This document shows, one piece after another, positions 9,254-20,691 of a stretch of 63,500 bases of DNA (position 1 is the stretch's first letter; every line of letters begins with the position of its first letter). Position numbers and translations under genes: made by a program. The notes beneath the pieces are model-generated. The model was not told the origin of the DNA. It worked only from the letters and a program-made list of their open reading frames with translations, and searched no databases. The stretch is from Osedax symbiont Rs1 (lineage in GTDB: Bacteria; Pseudomonadota; Gammaproteobacteria; Pseudomonadales; Balneatricaceae): contig ASZJ01000066.1 in NCBI GenBank assembly GCA_000416275.1, positions 1-63,500 on the forward strand, given 5' to 3'.

Positions 9254-9501
9254 TGTCTGTTTTTTTAGGCTCTGTAGTTTTATATGGATGGCAAACTTGT
9301 AAATTTCAAGTTTATTTTTTGGCGGTACGCTAGTAGATGTTAGTTATTTCTATAGAGACAGGGTTTACCGATCCTTATATAATCAGCTTTCAATATGAGG
9401 CCTTAGCATCACTACTACGCTCGTCACGTTATGCTTAGGCCTTAATATATAGTTGTTTGCTTAGATCCAAATGTCCCCAGAGAGAATAGGTTGGAAGTTT
9501 G
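9254..9501. other. Gene-free leader before acyltransferase gene
   Basis: About 250 bp between the family A element and the acyltransferase start. Presumably it carries the promoter, but no clear regulatory site or open frame is visible. Confidence 0.3.
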
Positions 9502-10392
9502 ATGCGCATTATTAAAATTATCATCGGTTTGTTTTTTTTAGTCATAATGGCGGTTTTTCCGCTGTCTGTCAGTCAATTTCTAGGTCGCTGTTTCGGTAAG
9601 TTATTGTATCGTGGACAAAGCTCTCGCAGCTATGCTGTCTCGCGCGCAAATATTGACTGTTGTTTTAAACATCTCGATGCTCAAGCTCGAGAAGAACTGT
9701 TGCGCTCTAGTTTAGAGCACACTGGCATGTCCTACGCGGAGATGGGCATGTCTTGGCTGTGGCCAACAAAAATGTCTCTTGCCAAGGTCACTAAGGTGGT
9801 CGGAGAAGATATCTTACAAGCCGCTTTTGCGCAGGGCAAAGGGGTGATCATCATCGCTCCGCATATAGGCAATTGGGAAGTGCTCAACTTATACGCATCC
9901 AGCAGATACGACCTGACCGTGCTGTACAAGCAGCCTAAGCTGAAGTTTTTTGATTGGTTGATCAATAAAATGCGCAAGCGCATGGGTGGCGACATGGCTC
10001 CGGCAAATGCCTCGGGGGTACGCAAGTTGATGAAGAAACTACGGGCGAATAAAGTGATTGCGATCTTACCGGACCAAGAGCCCGCTGCAGGTAGCGGTAT
10101 GTTTGCCGATTTTTGTGGTAGGCCCGCTTATACCATGACCTTGTTATCGCAGCTGGCACGTAAAACTAAGGCTACAGTTATCGCCGGGGTTGCTATTCGA
10201 GAAGCCGCAGGGGAAGGTTTCACTATTCAATTTAGCGAAGTAGCCGAGGAAATTGTCAGCCCAGATATAACCTTATCACTTAAAACCCTCAACCAAACCA
10301 TTGAATACATGGCAAAATCCCATCCAGAACAGTATCAATGGGAATATAAAAGATTCAAAAATTCTCCGCCGGGGATGGCTAAGCTCTACTAA
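9502..10392 (+). CDS. Lipid A-type lysophospholipid acyltransferase (LpxL/HtrB-like)
   Basis: The product (296 residues from the ATG at 9502; a TTG lies one codon earlier) has an N-terminal membrane segment (IIKIIIGLFFLVIMAVFPL). It shows the family catalytic HX4E motif in IIIAPHIGNWEVLNL (about residue 121), the AILPDQEPAAGSG substrate block and the C-terminal PEQYQWEYKRFK signature. Such enzymes add secondary acyl chains to lipid A or related lipids at the inner membrane. The ribosome site is GGAAG. It is convergent with trkH, the two stops being only about 8 bp apart. Exact acyl donor and acceptor are not determinable. Confidence 0.88.
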   Translation: MRIIKIIIGLFFLVIMAVFPLSVSQFLGRCFGKLLYRGQSSRSYAVSRANIDCCFKHLDAQAREELLRSSLEHTGMSYAEMGMSWLWPTKMSLAKVTKVVGEDILQAAFAQGKGVIIIAPHIGNWEVLNLYASSRYDLTVLYKQPKLKFFDWLINKMRKRMGGDMAPANASGVRKLMKKLRANKVIAILPDQEPAAGSGMFADFCGRPAYTMTLLSQLARKTKATVIAGVAIREAAGEGFTIQFSEVAEEIVSPDITLSLKTLNQTIEYMAKSHPEQYQWEYKRFKNSPPGMAKLY

Positions 10393-10400
10393 GGTACCTT

Positions 10401-11849
10401 TTAGCGGCGCCAAAAAGTCGGAGTGAATAGAATCAGCAAGGTAAACACTTCCAGTCTTCCGAGCAGCATAGAGAAACACAGGATCCATTTCGCGGTGTCA
10501 TTTATCGAGCCGTAATTGGCTGCAACTTCCCCAAGGCCTGGACCCAAGTTGTTCAAAGTAGCGGCGACTGCTGACCATGCAGTAATTTGATCGATGCCAG
10601 TCATCATAATAGCGACCATCATAATCACGAAGACCATCATATACACAGAGAAGAACCCCCAGACCGCTTGCAGGATTTTTTCTGAAATCGGTTTGTTGGC
10701 CAGCTTGACGCTGAAAATGGCGTTGGGGTGGACCAAGCGCTTTATCTCACGGTGACCCTGCTTAACAATCAGCATCACGCGAATGATCTTCATACCACCG
10801 GCGGTCGATCCTGCACAGCCTCCGGCAAAAGCTGTCAGCATTAGCATGAAAGGCAGCACAGTAGGCCAGCTGGTGAAGTCTGAAGTGGCAAAACCAGTGG
10901 TGGTGGCTATCGATACAGTCATAAATATAGATTCACTGATCGCTCTGAGAGGTTCGTAAGTGCGAGTCAGGGATAAAATACTGATACTGATAATAATAGT
11001 GATTAGTAGAGTGCCGATAAAAAACTTAACTTCTGGATCCGTCCAGTAGTGGTTGAGGGTTTTTCTTCGCCACGCAAAAAAGTGCAGTCCAAAATTGACG
11101 GCTGAGATCAGCATGAATATGGTGGCGACTGATTCAATCAGCTGGCTGTTGAAATAGCCCATGCTCGCATCATGTGTCGAGAACCCTCCGATCGCCACGG
11201 TAGAAAAACTGTGTGATATTGCATCGAACCAGTCCATGCCTGCCAGTTTGTAACTAATGGCACAAACCACCGTAAGAGTGGCGTATATATACCATAGCGC
11301 CTTGGCTGTCTCGGTTATTCTCGGGGTCAATTTACTGTCTTTGACCGGGCCTGGTGTTTCAGCTCGATAGAGCTGCATTCCTCCGATGCCGAGCATCGGC
11401 AAGATGGCAACCGCCAGTACAATAATACCCATGCCGCCTAACCACTGTAACTGCTGGCGATAAAAGAGGATAGATTTTGGCAGTTGATCTATCCCGGTTA
11501 TCACTGTTGCGCCGGTGGTGGTTAGTCCTGACGTTGACTCGAAAATCGCATCTACGATACTTAAATGCAATTCTTCAGCCAAGATGAAGGGGATGGCACC
11601 AAAGATTGCCAGTACCAGCCAGAACATCACCGTCACGACAAAGCCGTCTCTAGTTCTTAGTTCTGCTTCAACATTGTAGGCGGGCAGCCACAATAGCAAC
11701 CCGGTACCGAAGGTGATCGCTAGGCATAGATAGAAAATTGAATACAGGCCATCGTCGTAAATATGCGAGACAATGGCGGGAGGGATCATACTTAGACTGA
11801 ATACCATCAATAGGATACCGAGGATTCTTAATATGATTCTATAGTGCAT
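10401..11849 (-). CDS. trkH: Trk potassium uptake membrane subunit TrkH
   Basis: The 482-residue multi-spanning protein has the four pore-loop repeats of the Trk/Ktr/HKT superfamily: TSGLTTTGATVITG, STVAIGGFSTHDAS, VSIATTTGFATSDF and NNLGPGLGEVAANY. The glycines of these loops form the K+ selectivity filter. GGCAGSTAGGMKIIR, a hallmark of TrkH, is present. It works with TrkA at the inner membrane for K+ uptake. It lies 29 bp downstream of trkA in the same orientation, a probable operon. Confidence 0.95.
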   Translation of the reverse strand: MHYRIILRILGILLMVFSLSMIPPAIVSHIYDDGLYSIFYLCLAITFGTGLLLWLPAYNVEAELRTRDGFVVTVMFWLVLAIFGAIPFILAEELHLSIVDAIFESTSGLTTTGATVITGIDQLPKSILFYRQQLQWLGGMGIIVLAVAILPMLGIGGMQLYRAETPGPVKDSKLTPRITETAKALWYIYATLTVVCAISYKLAGMDWFDAISHSFSTVAIGGFSTHDASMGYFNSQLIESVATIFMLISAVNFGLHFFAWRRKTLNHYWTDPEVKFFIGTLLITIIISISILSLTRTYEPLRAISESIFMTVSIATTTGFATSDFTSWPTVLPFMLMLTAFAGGCAGSTAGGMKIIRVMLIVKQGHREIKRLVHPNAIFSVKLANKPISEKILQAVWGFFSVYMMVFVIMMVAIMMTGIDQITAWSAVAATLNNLGPGLGEVAANYGSINDTAKWILCFSMLLGRLEVFTLLILFTPTFWRR

Positions 11850-11878
11850 AGTGTTGTTTGCTTTTTGTCAGAGTTGTT

Positions 11879-13255
11879 TTAAAAGAAGGCGAGCCCGACT
11901 TGGAAGAGCTTTTCAATTTCACTTATTTTGTTCTTATCGACTAAGAATAAAATGATATGATCATCACTTTCTACGACTTCATGGTCATGGGCAATAATAA
12001 CTTTATCATTCCTTACGATCGCCCCAATAGTAGTGCCAGTCGGCAGCTTGATATCTCTCAAGGCTCTGCCAACCACTTTCGAACTGTGTTTATCTCCATG
12101 CACCACTACCTCTAATACTTCAGCAGCTCCTCTTCTCAATGAGTGCACAGCCGCTACATCACCTTTTCTTACGTGGGTGAGTAGAGCACCAATAGTTGTC
12201 TGCTGCGGTGAAATTGCAATGTCAATGACTCCGCCTTGCACTAAATCAACGTATGCTGGGTTGTTGATTAAGGTCATGACTGTTCTAGCACCCATTTTTT
12301 TTGCCAACATCGACGCCATTATGTTTGCTTCATCGTCATTGGTTAAGGCGCAGAACACGTCCGTATCTTCAATGTTTTCCTCTAGTAACAAATCCCTATC
12401 TGATGCATTGCCGTGCAGTACTATAGTTTTATTGAGGGTGTTTGAAAGCACTGTGCATCTGTCTCGATATTTTTCAATTATCTTAACTTGAAAGTCATCC
12501 TCAATTGATGCTGCAAGTCGGGCCCCAATGTTGCCACCGCCGGCGATTATAATCCGTTTGAAAGGATTGTCTAGACGCCTTAGCTCGCTCATTACCGCTA
12601 GAATATCTTCGGTGGCGGCAATGAAAAACACTTCATCGTCCGCTTCAATTACAGTGTGCCCCTCTGGAGTAATAGGGCTTCCCTTGCGAAATATAGCCGC
12701 CACTCTAGTGTCAATGTTTGGCATATGTTGTTTTAGAAATGAAATTTGGTTGCCTACTAGAGGGCCTCCATAATAGGCCTTTACCGCGACTAACTGTGCT
12801 TTTCCGTCAGCAAAATCTAACACTTGTAGTGCGCCAGGTCTCTCTATTAGCCGTTTAACATTTTTGGTTACCAGCTGTTCAGGGCTGATAATTACATCGA
12901 CTGGTAGGGCATTTTTACAAAAAATATCTTTTGCGTGTTTTATGTAATCATGACTCCTAACCCGGGCAATTTTGGTCGGAGTTTTATAGAGGGTTTGTGC
13001 TAGCTGGCAGGCGATCATGTTAACTTCATCACTACTTGTTACAGCAATCAGCATGTCTGCATCTTCAGCGCCAGCCCTATCTAAAGTACTTGGGTATGAT
13101 GCCATGCCTTCAATGGTGCTTATGTCCAATCTGTCTTGTAACTCTCTGAGACGATCAGCATTTGAGTCGACAATAGTTATGTCATTCGCTTCGCTTGCTA
13201 GGTTCTCTGCCAGTGTGCCGCCAACTTGGCCCGCACCAAGGATGATGATTTTCAT
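11879..13255 (-). CDS. trkA: Trk potassium transporter regulatory subunit TrkA
   Basis: The 458-residue cytoplasmic protein contains two tandem RCK units. The first starts [19 protein letters not shown] (NAD-binding GxGxxG, residues 2-20), and the second starts [20 protein letters not shown] (about 233-252). Each is followed by an RCK_C domain (PLVGNQ... and [26 protein letters not shown]). It gates TrkH in response to nucleotides. Length matches the E. coli protein (458). It precedes trkH and follows rsmB, the order seen around trkA in Pseudomonas. Confidence 0.97.
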   Translation of the reverse strand: MKIIILGAGQVGGTLAENLASEANDITIVDSNADRLRELQDRLDISTIEGMASYPSTLDRAGAEDADMLIAVTSSDEVNMIACQLAQTLYKTPTKIARVRSHDYIKHAKDIFCKNALPVDVIISPEQLVTKNVKRLIERPGALQVLDFADGKAQLVAVKAYYGGPLVGNQISFLKQHMPNIDTRVAAIFRKGSPITPEGHTVIEADDEVFFIAATEDILAVMSELRRLDNPFKRIIIAGGGNIGARLAASIEDDFQVKIIEKYRDRCTVLSNTLNKTIVLHGNASDRDLLLEENIEDTDVFCALTNDDEANIMASMLAKKMGARTVMTLINNPAYVDLVQGGVIDIAISPQQTTIGALLTHVRKGDVAAVHSLRRGAAEVLEVVVHGDKHSSKVVGRALRDIKLPTGTTIGAIVRNDKVIIAHDHEVVESDDHIILFLVDKNKISEIEKLFQVGLAFF

Positions 13256-13332
13256 ATAGAGTGCTCGTTCGGTTCCAAAATTATTATAGGTGTTTTTAGA
13301 TAGTTAAATATAACCCATTCGATAAAGCCTGT

Positions 13333-14637
13333 TTAGTCACATTTACGTTTTTTAAGCATCGCGTAATAAAAACCATCATTGCCATCCTTTTCTGGGAATA
13401 GCTGTCTACCATATTCTCTTTTTAATCCCCAGTTAGCATCGATCTCTATATGATCTGCATCATCAGTTTCACGAATAAATGCGCTGATGATTTTTTCGTT
13501 CTCCTGAGGGAATATAGAGCAAGTTGCGTAGATCAGAGTACCGCCTGGTGCCAAGGTACTCCATAGATTTGCTAAAATAGCTTTTTGTAGTTTCGCAATG
13601 CTGTGAATATCTTCGGGTTGGCGTAAAAGCTTTATGTCCGGGTTTCTTCTGATAACACCAGTCGCACTGCAAGGAGCATCCAATAGAATTTTATCGAATA
13701 GTACTCCATCCCACCAATCTCTATTGGTTGCGTTCGCTATGTGAACTTTACAGCTCAGCTCGATACGATCCATGTTTTCAATTATTTTATCCGCTCTATG
13801 TTGTTCTAATTCAATACCTTGGATGCTCGTGTTAGCAGAGCTTCTCAGCTCTAGTAAATGGATTAATTTCCCGCCAGGTGCGCTGCACGCATCTAGAATG
13901 TTTTCATTCTCTTGCGGTGCTATCAATGCTGCGGCGAGTTGAGCTGCCTCGTCTTGGACGCTAAATTCACCCTGATCAAAACCAGGTAGCATAGTCACAT
14001 CCGTTGGTTGGTCCAGCTGAACTCCATATTCTGAAATATTGGTGATATGCGCCTGATGATCTTCTTCAGCCAGCTTACTGATTAATGTTTCACGTGAAAC
14101 TTTGTTCTTGTTCACTCTTAGCACAAGTGGAGGATGTTGATCGTTTGCTGTTAAAATACTTTGCCAGTGATCAGGCCAGTTGCTTCTCAGCTTGGCAATA
14201 AACCAAGCAGGGTGGTTGTACTTAAATGAATCAAGTTCCGACAGATCAGCGAGAAGGGGCTCTTTGTTTCTTTGGAAGTTGCGTAAGGTGGCATTCACCA
14301 AGGATGTTGCCCAGGGCTTTTTCAGGATTTTACAAATATCTACTGTTTCACTTATAGCAGCATGCTCGGCAACTCTTAGCTTAAGAAGCTGGTATAAGCC
14401 AATCATTATTAAAGCATTTATGTCTTGGTCTTTTGCCTTCAATGGTTTGGCAATTAGCTTGCTAAGCAGAAGACTTAGTTGAGGATGATGGCGCATGGTG
14501 CCATAACAAAGTTCCTGCAAAAAAGGTCTTTGATTTTCGGGGCAATCGACAATTTGTTTTTTGAGTGCGTACTTTAATGCCCCACTTTGATTGAGAAGAG
14601 GGGTTAATACTTTAACCGCGATATGTCTTGCGTTCAT
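13333..14637 (-). CDS. rsmB: 16S rRNA (cytosine-967-C5)-methyltransferase RsmB
   Basis: The 434-residue protein has an N-terminal NusB-like RNA-binding domain (residues about 1-130) and a C-terminal SAM-dependent methyltransferase domain: ILDACSAPGGK (247-257), LDAPCSATG (319-327) and the catalytic IYATCSIFPQENE with Cys373. It methylates C967 of 16S rRNA. It overlaps the fmt stop by 4 bases (ATGA). A perfect parS-type sequence is embedded in codons 179-184 (KVSRET). Confidence 0.97.
   Translation of the reverse strand: MNARHIAVKVLTPLLNQSGALKYALKKQIVDCPENQRPFLQELCYGTMRHHPQLSLLLSKLIAKPLKAKDQDINALIMIGLYQLLKLRVAEHAAISETVDICKILKKPWATSLVNATLRNFQRNKEPLLADLSELDSFKYNHPAWFIAKLRSNWPDHWQSILTANDQHPPLVLRVNKNKVSRETLISKLAEEDHQAHITNISEYGVQLDQPTDVTMLPGFDQGEFSVQDEAAQLAAALIAPQENENILDACSAPGGKLIHLLELRSSANTSIQGIELEQHRADKIIENMDRIELSCKVHIANATNRDWWDGVLFDKILLDAPCSATGVIRRNPDIKLLRQPEDIHSIAKLQKAILANLWSTLAPGGTLIYATCSIFPQENEKIISAFIRETDDADHIEIDANWGLKREYGRQLFPEKDGNDGFYYAMLKKRKCD
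14087..14100. promoter_or_regulatory. parS centromere site (ParB binding), inside rsmB
   Basis: GTTTCACGTGAAAC is a perfect 14-bp palindrome identical to the parS core recognised by chromosomal ParB in most bacteria. It falls in rsmB codons 179-184 (KVSRET). Pseudomonas also carries its parS sites close to oriC. A second near-perfect site lies at 24188-24201. Confidence 0.88.
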
Positions 14638-15617
14638 GAGCTTTGCTGTTCCGCTACGATGGATTCGAATAAGTTGCCAACACTAAAAATATCTTTTTTA
14701 GAGTTAAGTAAATCTTGAGCTTTGAGTGCTTTACCGCCAGGTAATTGTAGAGATAAAATGGTCACTGCAGAGCTGTCCCCACAGCAGACAATTATGCCAA
14801 GTTTTGAGGTGGCAATTATCTGGCCCGGTATTGATTTAGGTGGAGCTAGGGCAGTGCTTTGCTCTGCGTTCCAAATTCGTACAGTGAGTTCGTTTATGCT
14901 AGAAAAAGCGATCGGTCTTGGAGATAGGCCTCGGATTTTTCTCGATATTTGTTCGGCGGTTTGCGACCAGTTTATACCGCCTTCAGCCTTGGATAGTTTG
15001 CTAGCATAGCAGGCTTGTTGGTCGTCTTGTGGTTCTGGGTTAGTGGTTCCCTCAGCTATCTCATTCAAGGTGCTTAGTAGTGCTGTTGCACCAAGAGGGA
15101 TTAGTTGGTCGTGGAGTTCGCCACTGGTCATAGTGTCTGAAATGGCAATAGTGCTCTTGTTCAGCATCGCCCCAGTATCCAAACCCTCATCCATTTGCAT
15201 GATAGTAATTCCGGTTTCACAGTCTCCTGCAAGTAAGGAGCGCTCAATGGGTGCCGCACCTCTCCATCTTGGTAGCAACGATGCATGTACATTAACGCAG
15301 CCGTATTTTGGTATGTTGAGAGCTTCTATTGGTAGCAGTATCCCATAGGCCACAACTACCATTAGATCAGCTTTAATATCAGCAAGTTGATTTAAAGTAC
15401 TAATTTCCTTGAAGTTAGTCGGCTGATAAGTGGCAATATTATGCTCAGTTGCTACGCTTTTAACGGCGCTGGAGGTGATTTTCTTCCCTCTGCCAGACCT
15501 TCTGTCAGGTTGGGTATACACCGCTATCACTTGGTGGTGGCTGCGTATGATTGATTGTAAAGTTTTAGCGGCGAAGTCGGGAGTGCCGGCAAAGATTATT
15601 TTAAGCGGGCGAGACAT
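14634..15617 (-). CDS. fmt: Methionyl-tRNA formyltransferase
   Basis: The 327-residue enzyme transfers a formyl group from 10-formyl-THF to initiator Met-tRNA. Signature motifs are visible: KIIFAGTPDFAAKTL at the N-terminus, the TQPDRRSGRGKK loop that contacts tRNA, and NVHASLLPRWRGAAPIERSLLAGD with the catalytic Asn-His. It is coupled to rsmB by a 4-base overlap. The usual def gene upstream is missing; a family A element begins only 28 bp from the start codon. Confidence 0.97.
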   Translation of the reverse strand: MSRPLKIIFAGTPDFAAKTLQSIIRSHHQVIAVYTQPDRRSGRGKKITSSAVKSVATEHNIATYQPTNFKEISTLNQLADIKADLMVVVAYGILLPIEALNIPKYGCVNVHASLLPRWRGAAPIERSLLAGDCETGITIMQMDEGLDTGAMLNKSTIAISDTMTSGELHDQLIPLGATALLSTLNEIAEGTTNPEPQDDQQACYASKLSKAEGGINWSQTAEQISRKIRGLSPRPIAFSSINELTVRIWNAEQSTALAPPKSIPGQIIATSKLGIIVCCGDSSAVTILSLQLPGGKALKAQDLLNSKKDIFSVGNLFESIVAEQQSS

Positions 15618-15644
15618 TGTGAGTTTACTCTGAAGTTATGGTTG

Positions 15645-15805
15645 GAGACTCTGCATAAATACTGCGTTTGGTAATACGGCGTTTAAAACCGGTAAAATAT
15701 GCTGGTTTACACCAGTAATACCCATAAGCAGGGGCACACAGACTCAGCTATCTAAACGTTTTTTGCCTTGTCTTACCTTCGCTCGCAACATTATACAGAG
15801 GCTTC
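15645..15805. mobile_element. Family A MITE-like element, copy 2 (161 bp)
   Basis: Left end GAGACTCTGCATAAATACTG; the right end ATTATACAGAGGCTTC reads GAAGCCTCTGTATAAT in reverse complement. An exact 5-bp direct repeat GGTTG flanks it (15640-15644 and 15806-15810). The interior matches copy 1 at 9051-9253 but is about 40 bp shorter. It lies in the gap between fmt and the LysM gene, where def would be expected. Confidence 0.85.
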
Positions 15806-15822
15806 GGTTGATTAAGATTGCG

Positions 15823-15904
15823 TCCGTAGGTTCATAAAGTGTTTTCTAGCCGTTGTGGAATCTAGAGCTTGCGCTATGTGATACAGTGCAGTCACTGATT
15901 TAGG
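15823..15904 (+). repeat. Family B repeat, right-half fragment
   Basis: About 82 bp match the right half of the family B element (shared CCGTAGGTTCA, AGAGCTTGCGCTATGTG, GTCACTGATT). The left half is missing. It lies 18 bp from the family A copy 2, making this gap a small repeat cluster. Confidence 0.65.
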
Positions 15905-16146
15905 TGACTTCACTTTGGATAGCTGGTTTCCCCTTGGATTCAATTACCTTTTGAATGCATAGAATTGTAAAATTTGATAGTAAAGGCATCATATTGCTAT
16001 CAGGTTTTTTGAGTGTAAATCTAAAATTATATTATACTTACTCTTTGCTTTAAATTGTTAGTGAATTTTGCGCTTTTTAGACGGTGCGTGGATTGCCAAA
16101 GTAGTATATAATTCGACCTATAATCAATGTATTAATTGAGGGTTTT

Positions 16147-17181
16147 ATGAGTAAGCATCACGCTATAAAAATTTTTTCTACATTTGTCATGTTATCCGTA
16201 GTGTCATCTCTTTCAGGGGCAGCAACAGAGATAAAAGGCGATTCTCCCAGTGAATACGTTGTAAAAAAAGGTGATACTTTGTGGGATATTGCCGGAGTGT
16301 TTCTGCAGTCACCCTGGAAGTGGCCCAGCCTTTGGGAAAAAAATAGTCAGATTAAGAACCCTCATTTGATTTATCCGGATGATGTGATTTATTTATTATA
16401 TCGCAATGGCGAACCTTATTTTTCAACGAGTAAAGGTGGTTCAGGAAAGCTTAGCCCCAAAGTAAGAGCAGTTGGAAAATTCTCACCAATAACTGCTATT
16501 CCGCGGGTGGCTATGCAGGCATTCGTTGGAGATCATCGTATTGTTGATGCTTCACGAATCGGTAAAATGCCATATGTTTTGGCCGGTGTAGGATTGCGGG
16601 ATTTAATTGGCAGCGGAGATGAAATATATATAAGAGGTGCTCTTGATCCTGAGTTTAACCAGTATCAAATATATCGAATTGGTAAAGTTTATGGAATTAA
16701 AGATGGATTATCTACTGAAAATTCTGAAATCATTAAGATCGGCACCGTCGATCTCTTAGAGAAAGAAGGTGATATTTCTCGTGCAATAGTTACAGAATCC
16801 AATGGCTTAATCAAAAAAGGTGATATTATTGTTCGAGGCCATGCGCTCCAACTACAACCATTGTATTACCTTGCAGCAGCGCCTCAAGGTGTAACGGGAA
16901 AAATAATTTCCGCCGTCAACCAAGCCCATAAAATAACCCGTTATGATGGTGTTGTGTTAAATTTAGGAGTCGATACTGGAGTGTTCCCTGGGCATGTGTT
17001 TAGCGTGCTAAAGGCGCCGAGACAAGTAAAGGACCCAAGAACTGGTGAAATGGTACTTATTTCTAATCAGGTAATCGGAGAGTTGATGATTGTTAATGTT
17101 TTTGAAAACTTAAGTTATGGAATCATTTTAAATGCAAAAGGCATTGTATCACCTGGAGATTCCATCGTACCCGTTCAGTAA
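16147..17181 (+). CDS. LysM domain cell-envelope protein
   Basis: The 344-residue protein has a signal peptide (about 1-25, ending LSGAATE) followed by one LysM peptidoglycan-binding domain: YVVKKGDTLWDIAGVFLQSPWKWPSLWEKN to IYPDDVIYLLY (about 37-88). The remainder is an unannotated beta-rich region. It is divergent from fmt and followed by dprA, as in Pseudomonas (between def and dprA). It probably acts in the periplasm on or at the cell wall. GAGGG before the ATG is the ribosome site; TATAAT near 16119 may be part of its promoter. Confidence 0.9.
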   Translation: MSKHHAIKIFSTFVMLSVVSSLSGAATEIKGDSPSEYVVKKGDTLWDIAGVFLQSPWKWPSLWEKNSQIKNPHLIYPDDVIYLLYRNGEPYFSTSKGGSGKLSPKVRAVGKFSPITAIPRVAMQAFVGDHRIVDASRIGKMPYVLAGVGLRDLIGSGDEIYIRGALDPEFNQYQIYRIGKVYGIKDGLSTENSEIIKIGTVDLLEKEGDISRAIVTESNGLIKKGDIIVRGHALQLQPLYYLAAAPQGVTGKIISAVNQAHKITRYDGVVLNLGVDTGVFPGHVFSVLKAPRQVKDPRTGEMVLISNQVIGELMIVNVFENLSYGIILNAKGIVSPGDSIVPVQ

Positions 17182-17265
17182 ATAGACCGCTGGGTTATAA
17201 AGTTAGCTTTACATTCTCATTTGAAGTCAATAAATGGTAGCCTTTATTTATAGAAGGAGAATGTA

Positions 17266-18357
17266 ATGCTAAAGGCTGAAGACCGTACATTGCTTGCCCT
17301 AAGCCTGTTGCCTAGGGTAGGTGGGCTGGCCATAAAACAAATATTCTCAGCTACAGGTATCGTCGAACGACCCGCTGAGGAAATTCTTGCTAAGACGCTT
17401 TCTGCTAACAACTTGTTAGCTATTAATTCTTTTTTTGTCGCTGCTGGCTGGTTGTACGATAAACTTTCCAGAATTCTGCAGTTACTAGATCAGCATGACA
17501 TTGGCTTCATTAACTTCTCCGATCCTCGCTATCCCGATAGGTTACGACAGATACCTGACTTTCCTGTTTATTTGTTCTATAAGGGTAATGTCGAGGTCCT
17601 TTGCTTGCCGCAGATTGCAATTGTCGGGAGTCGCAAGGCCAGTAACTCAAGCTTAGCTCATGCATATTCATTTGCTCAACAGCTTGCTGCTAGTGGTTTA
17701 GTGGTAACCAGTGGTTTAGCACAAGGTGTTGATAGTGCCGCCCATTCTGCAATCGTCGACCTCCATCAAAAGACCATTGCGGTCATGGGAACCGGCCTAG
17801 ATAGAATTTATCCAGTTCAGCATCAACAGCTGGCTAACAAAATTCTGCAGCACGGCTGCTGGATTTCAGAGTTTTATCCTGGGATGCAGCCAATTGCCGC
17901 TAATTTTCCGCGTAGAAATAGAATAATAAGCGGTTTGGCGCTCGGGGTATTGATCGTCGAAGCAAGGCTTAAAAGCGGTACTCTAATTACTGCGAGGATG
18001 GCTCTAGAGCAAAATCGTGAGGTTTTCGCTATACCGGGTCCGATCGAGTATGCGGGCAGTGAAGGCTGCCATCTATTAATCAATGACGGGGCAAAACTAG
18101 TCCACAATATTGATGATATTCTCAATGAAATTCAAATACTCCATCCGACAACCCTACCCAAAGCCGTTATTCAGCCTGTTGCTCTAGAGTCTTCCTTACA
18201 AGATGTACTAGATTTGATCGATTTTACGCAATTGAGTATGCAGCAAATTTGCCTAGCTTCTAAACTGTCGACTGCACAATTAAGTCCTATTCTTGTAGAG
18301 CTAGAATTGCTTGGTTGGGTTGAATCTATCGGCTCGGACATTCGTAGAATAAAATAA
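17266..18357 (+). CDS. dprA: DNA-processing protein DprA
   Basis: The 363-residue protein has the DprA Rossmann core: VGSRKASNSS, VTSGLAQGVDSAAHSAI, GTGLDRIYPVQHQQLANKI, FPRRNRIISGLALGVLIVEA and SGTLITARMALEQNREVFAIPG. A C-terminal winged-helix-like domain follows (residues about 300-363). DprA binds incoming single-stranded DNA and loads RecA during natural transformation. AGAAGGAG precedes the ATG. The flanking LysM and tsaC genes give the standard context. Confidence 0.97.
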   Translation: MLKAEDRTLLALSLLPRVGGLAIKQIFSATGIVERPAEEILAKTLSANNLLAINSFFVAAGWLYDKLSRILQLLDQHDIGFINFSDPRYPDRLRQIPDFPVYLFYKGNVEVLCLPQIAIVGSRKASNSSLAHAYSFAQQLAASGLVVTSGLAQGVDSAAHSAIVDLHQKTIAVMGTGLDRIYPVQHQQLANKILQHGCWISEFYPGMQPIAANFPRRNRIISGLALGVLIVEARLKSGTLITARMALEQNREVFAIPGPIEYAGSEGCHLLINDGAKLVHNIDDILNEIQILHPTTLPKAVIQPVALESSLQDVLDLIDFTQLSMQQICLASKLSTAQLSPILVELELLGWVESIGSDIRRIK

Positions 18358-18617
18358 TTTCCTCGATCACAGGTTGTTACCAACAGTATGTGCGGGTTTA
18401 TAAGCTAGCAACAATCTGCAGTTGGCGTATACAGCTTTAGTCCGGCTCTGTGGCTATATGTCCAGTGCGCTAACTAAACCGTTAAATTCAAGTTTCGATA
18501 ATAGATTGTGCTTCCTGTCGGAAACATGAAAACTTGGTAGCAGCACTAATATTTGTTGAAATATGAGGCATAGATTAGGACAATAGCTAAATCATTCATC
18601 TGTATTTGGAAACTATC

Positions 18618-19130
18618 ATGTCACAGCCATTTATCGCAATCCTAATGGGGTCAGATTCGGACCTACCTATCATGAAATCTTCTGTCGAAGTGCTCCGCAG
18701 CCTCAAGGTCAATTTTGAGATCAAAATTAGTTCAGCTCACCGTACACCAGCCTACACGCACTCTTATGTCACCGATGCAGACCAGCGTGGCGCCGTTGCA
18801 TTTATCTGTGCTGCCGGTATGGCTGCACACCTTGCAGGCGCGGTTGCTGCAGCAACCACTAAACCAGTTATTGGCGTTCCTATCGAGTCCTCGCTAGATG
18901 GTTTGGATGCCCTGTTGTCAACGGTGCAAATGCCTGGTGGTATCCCAGTGGCAACTGTTGCTATTGGTAAGGCTGGAGCTAAAAACGCCGCTTATTTAGC
19001 GGCCCAAATCATGGCTGTAGCTGACCCTGAATTAGCTGAGCGAGTGCGTGTTGACCGCCAAGCTAGTGCCGATTTAGTGATTGCTAAGGACCAAACTTTG
19101 CAAGCTAAAATAGCCGCTGGCGAATTTTAG
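18618..19130 (+). CDS. purE: 5-(carboxyamino)imidazole ribonucleotide mutase PurE
   Basis: The 170-residue product (start [15 protein letters not shown], with GGAAAC at proper spacing; an ATG four codons earlier is less likely) converts N5-CAIR to CAIR in purine synthesis. Motifs: [63 protein letters not shown]. purK, its usual partner, is not next to it; the following gene is tsaC. The octamer-forming mutase fold is typical in length. Function is secure. Confidence 0.97.
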   Translation: MSQPFIAILMGSDSDLPIMKSSVEVLRSLKVNFEIKISSAHRTPAYTHSYVTDADQRGAVAFICAAGMAAHLAGAVAAATTKPVIGVPIESSLDGLDALLSTVQMPGGIPVATVAIGKAGAKNAAYLAAQIMAVADPELAERVRVDRQASADLVIAKDQTLQAKIAAGEF

Positions 19131-19139
19131 GATCTATTC

Positions 19140-20688
<1,549 letters not shown>

Positions 20689-20691
20689 CTG

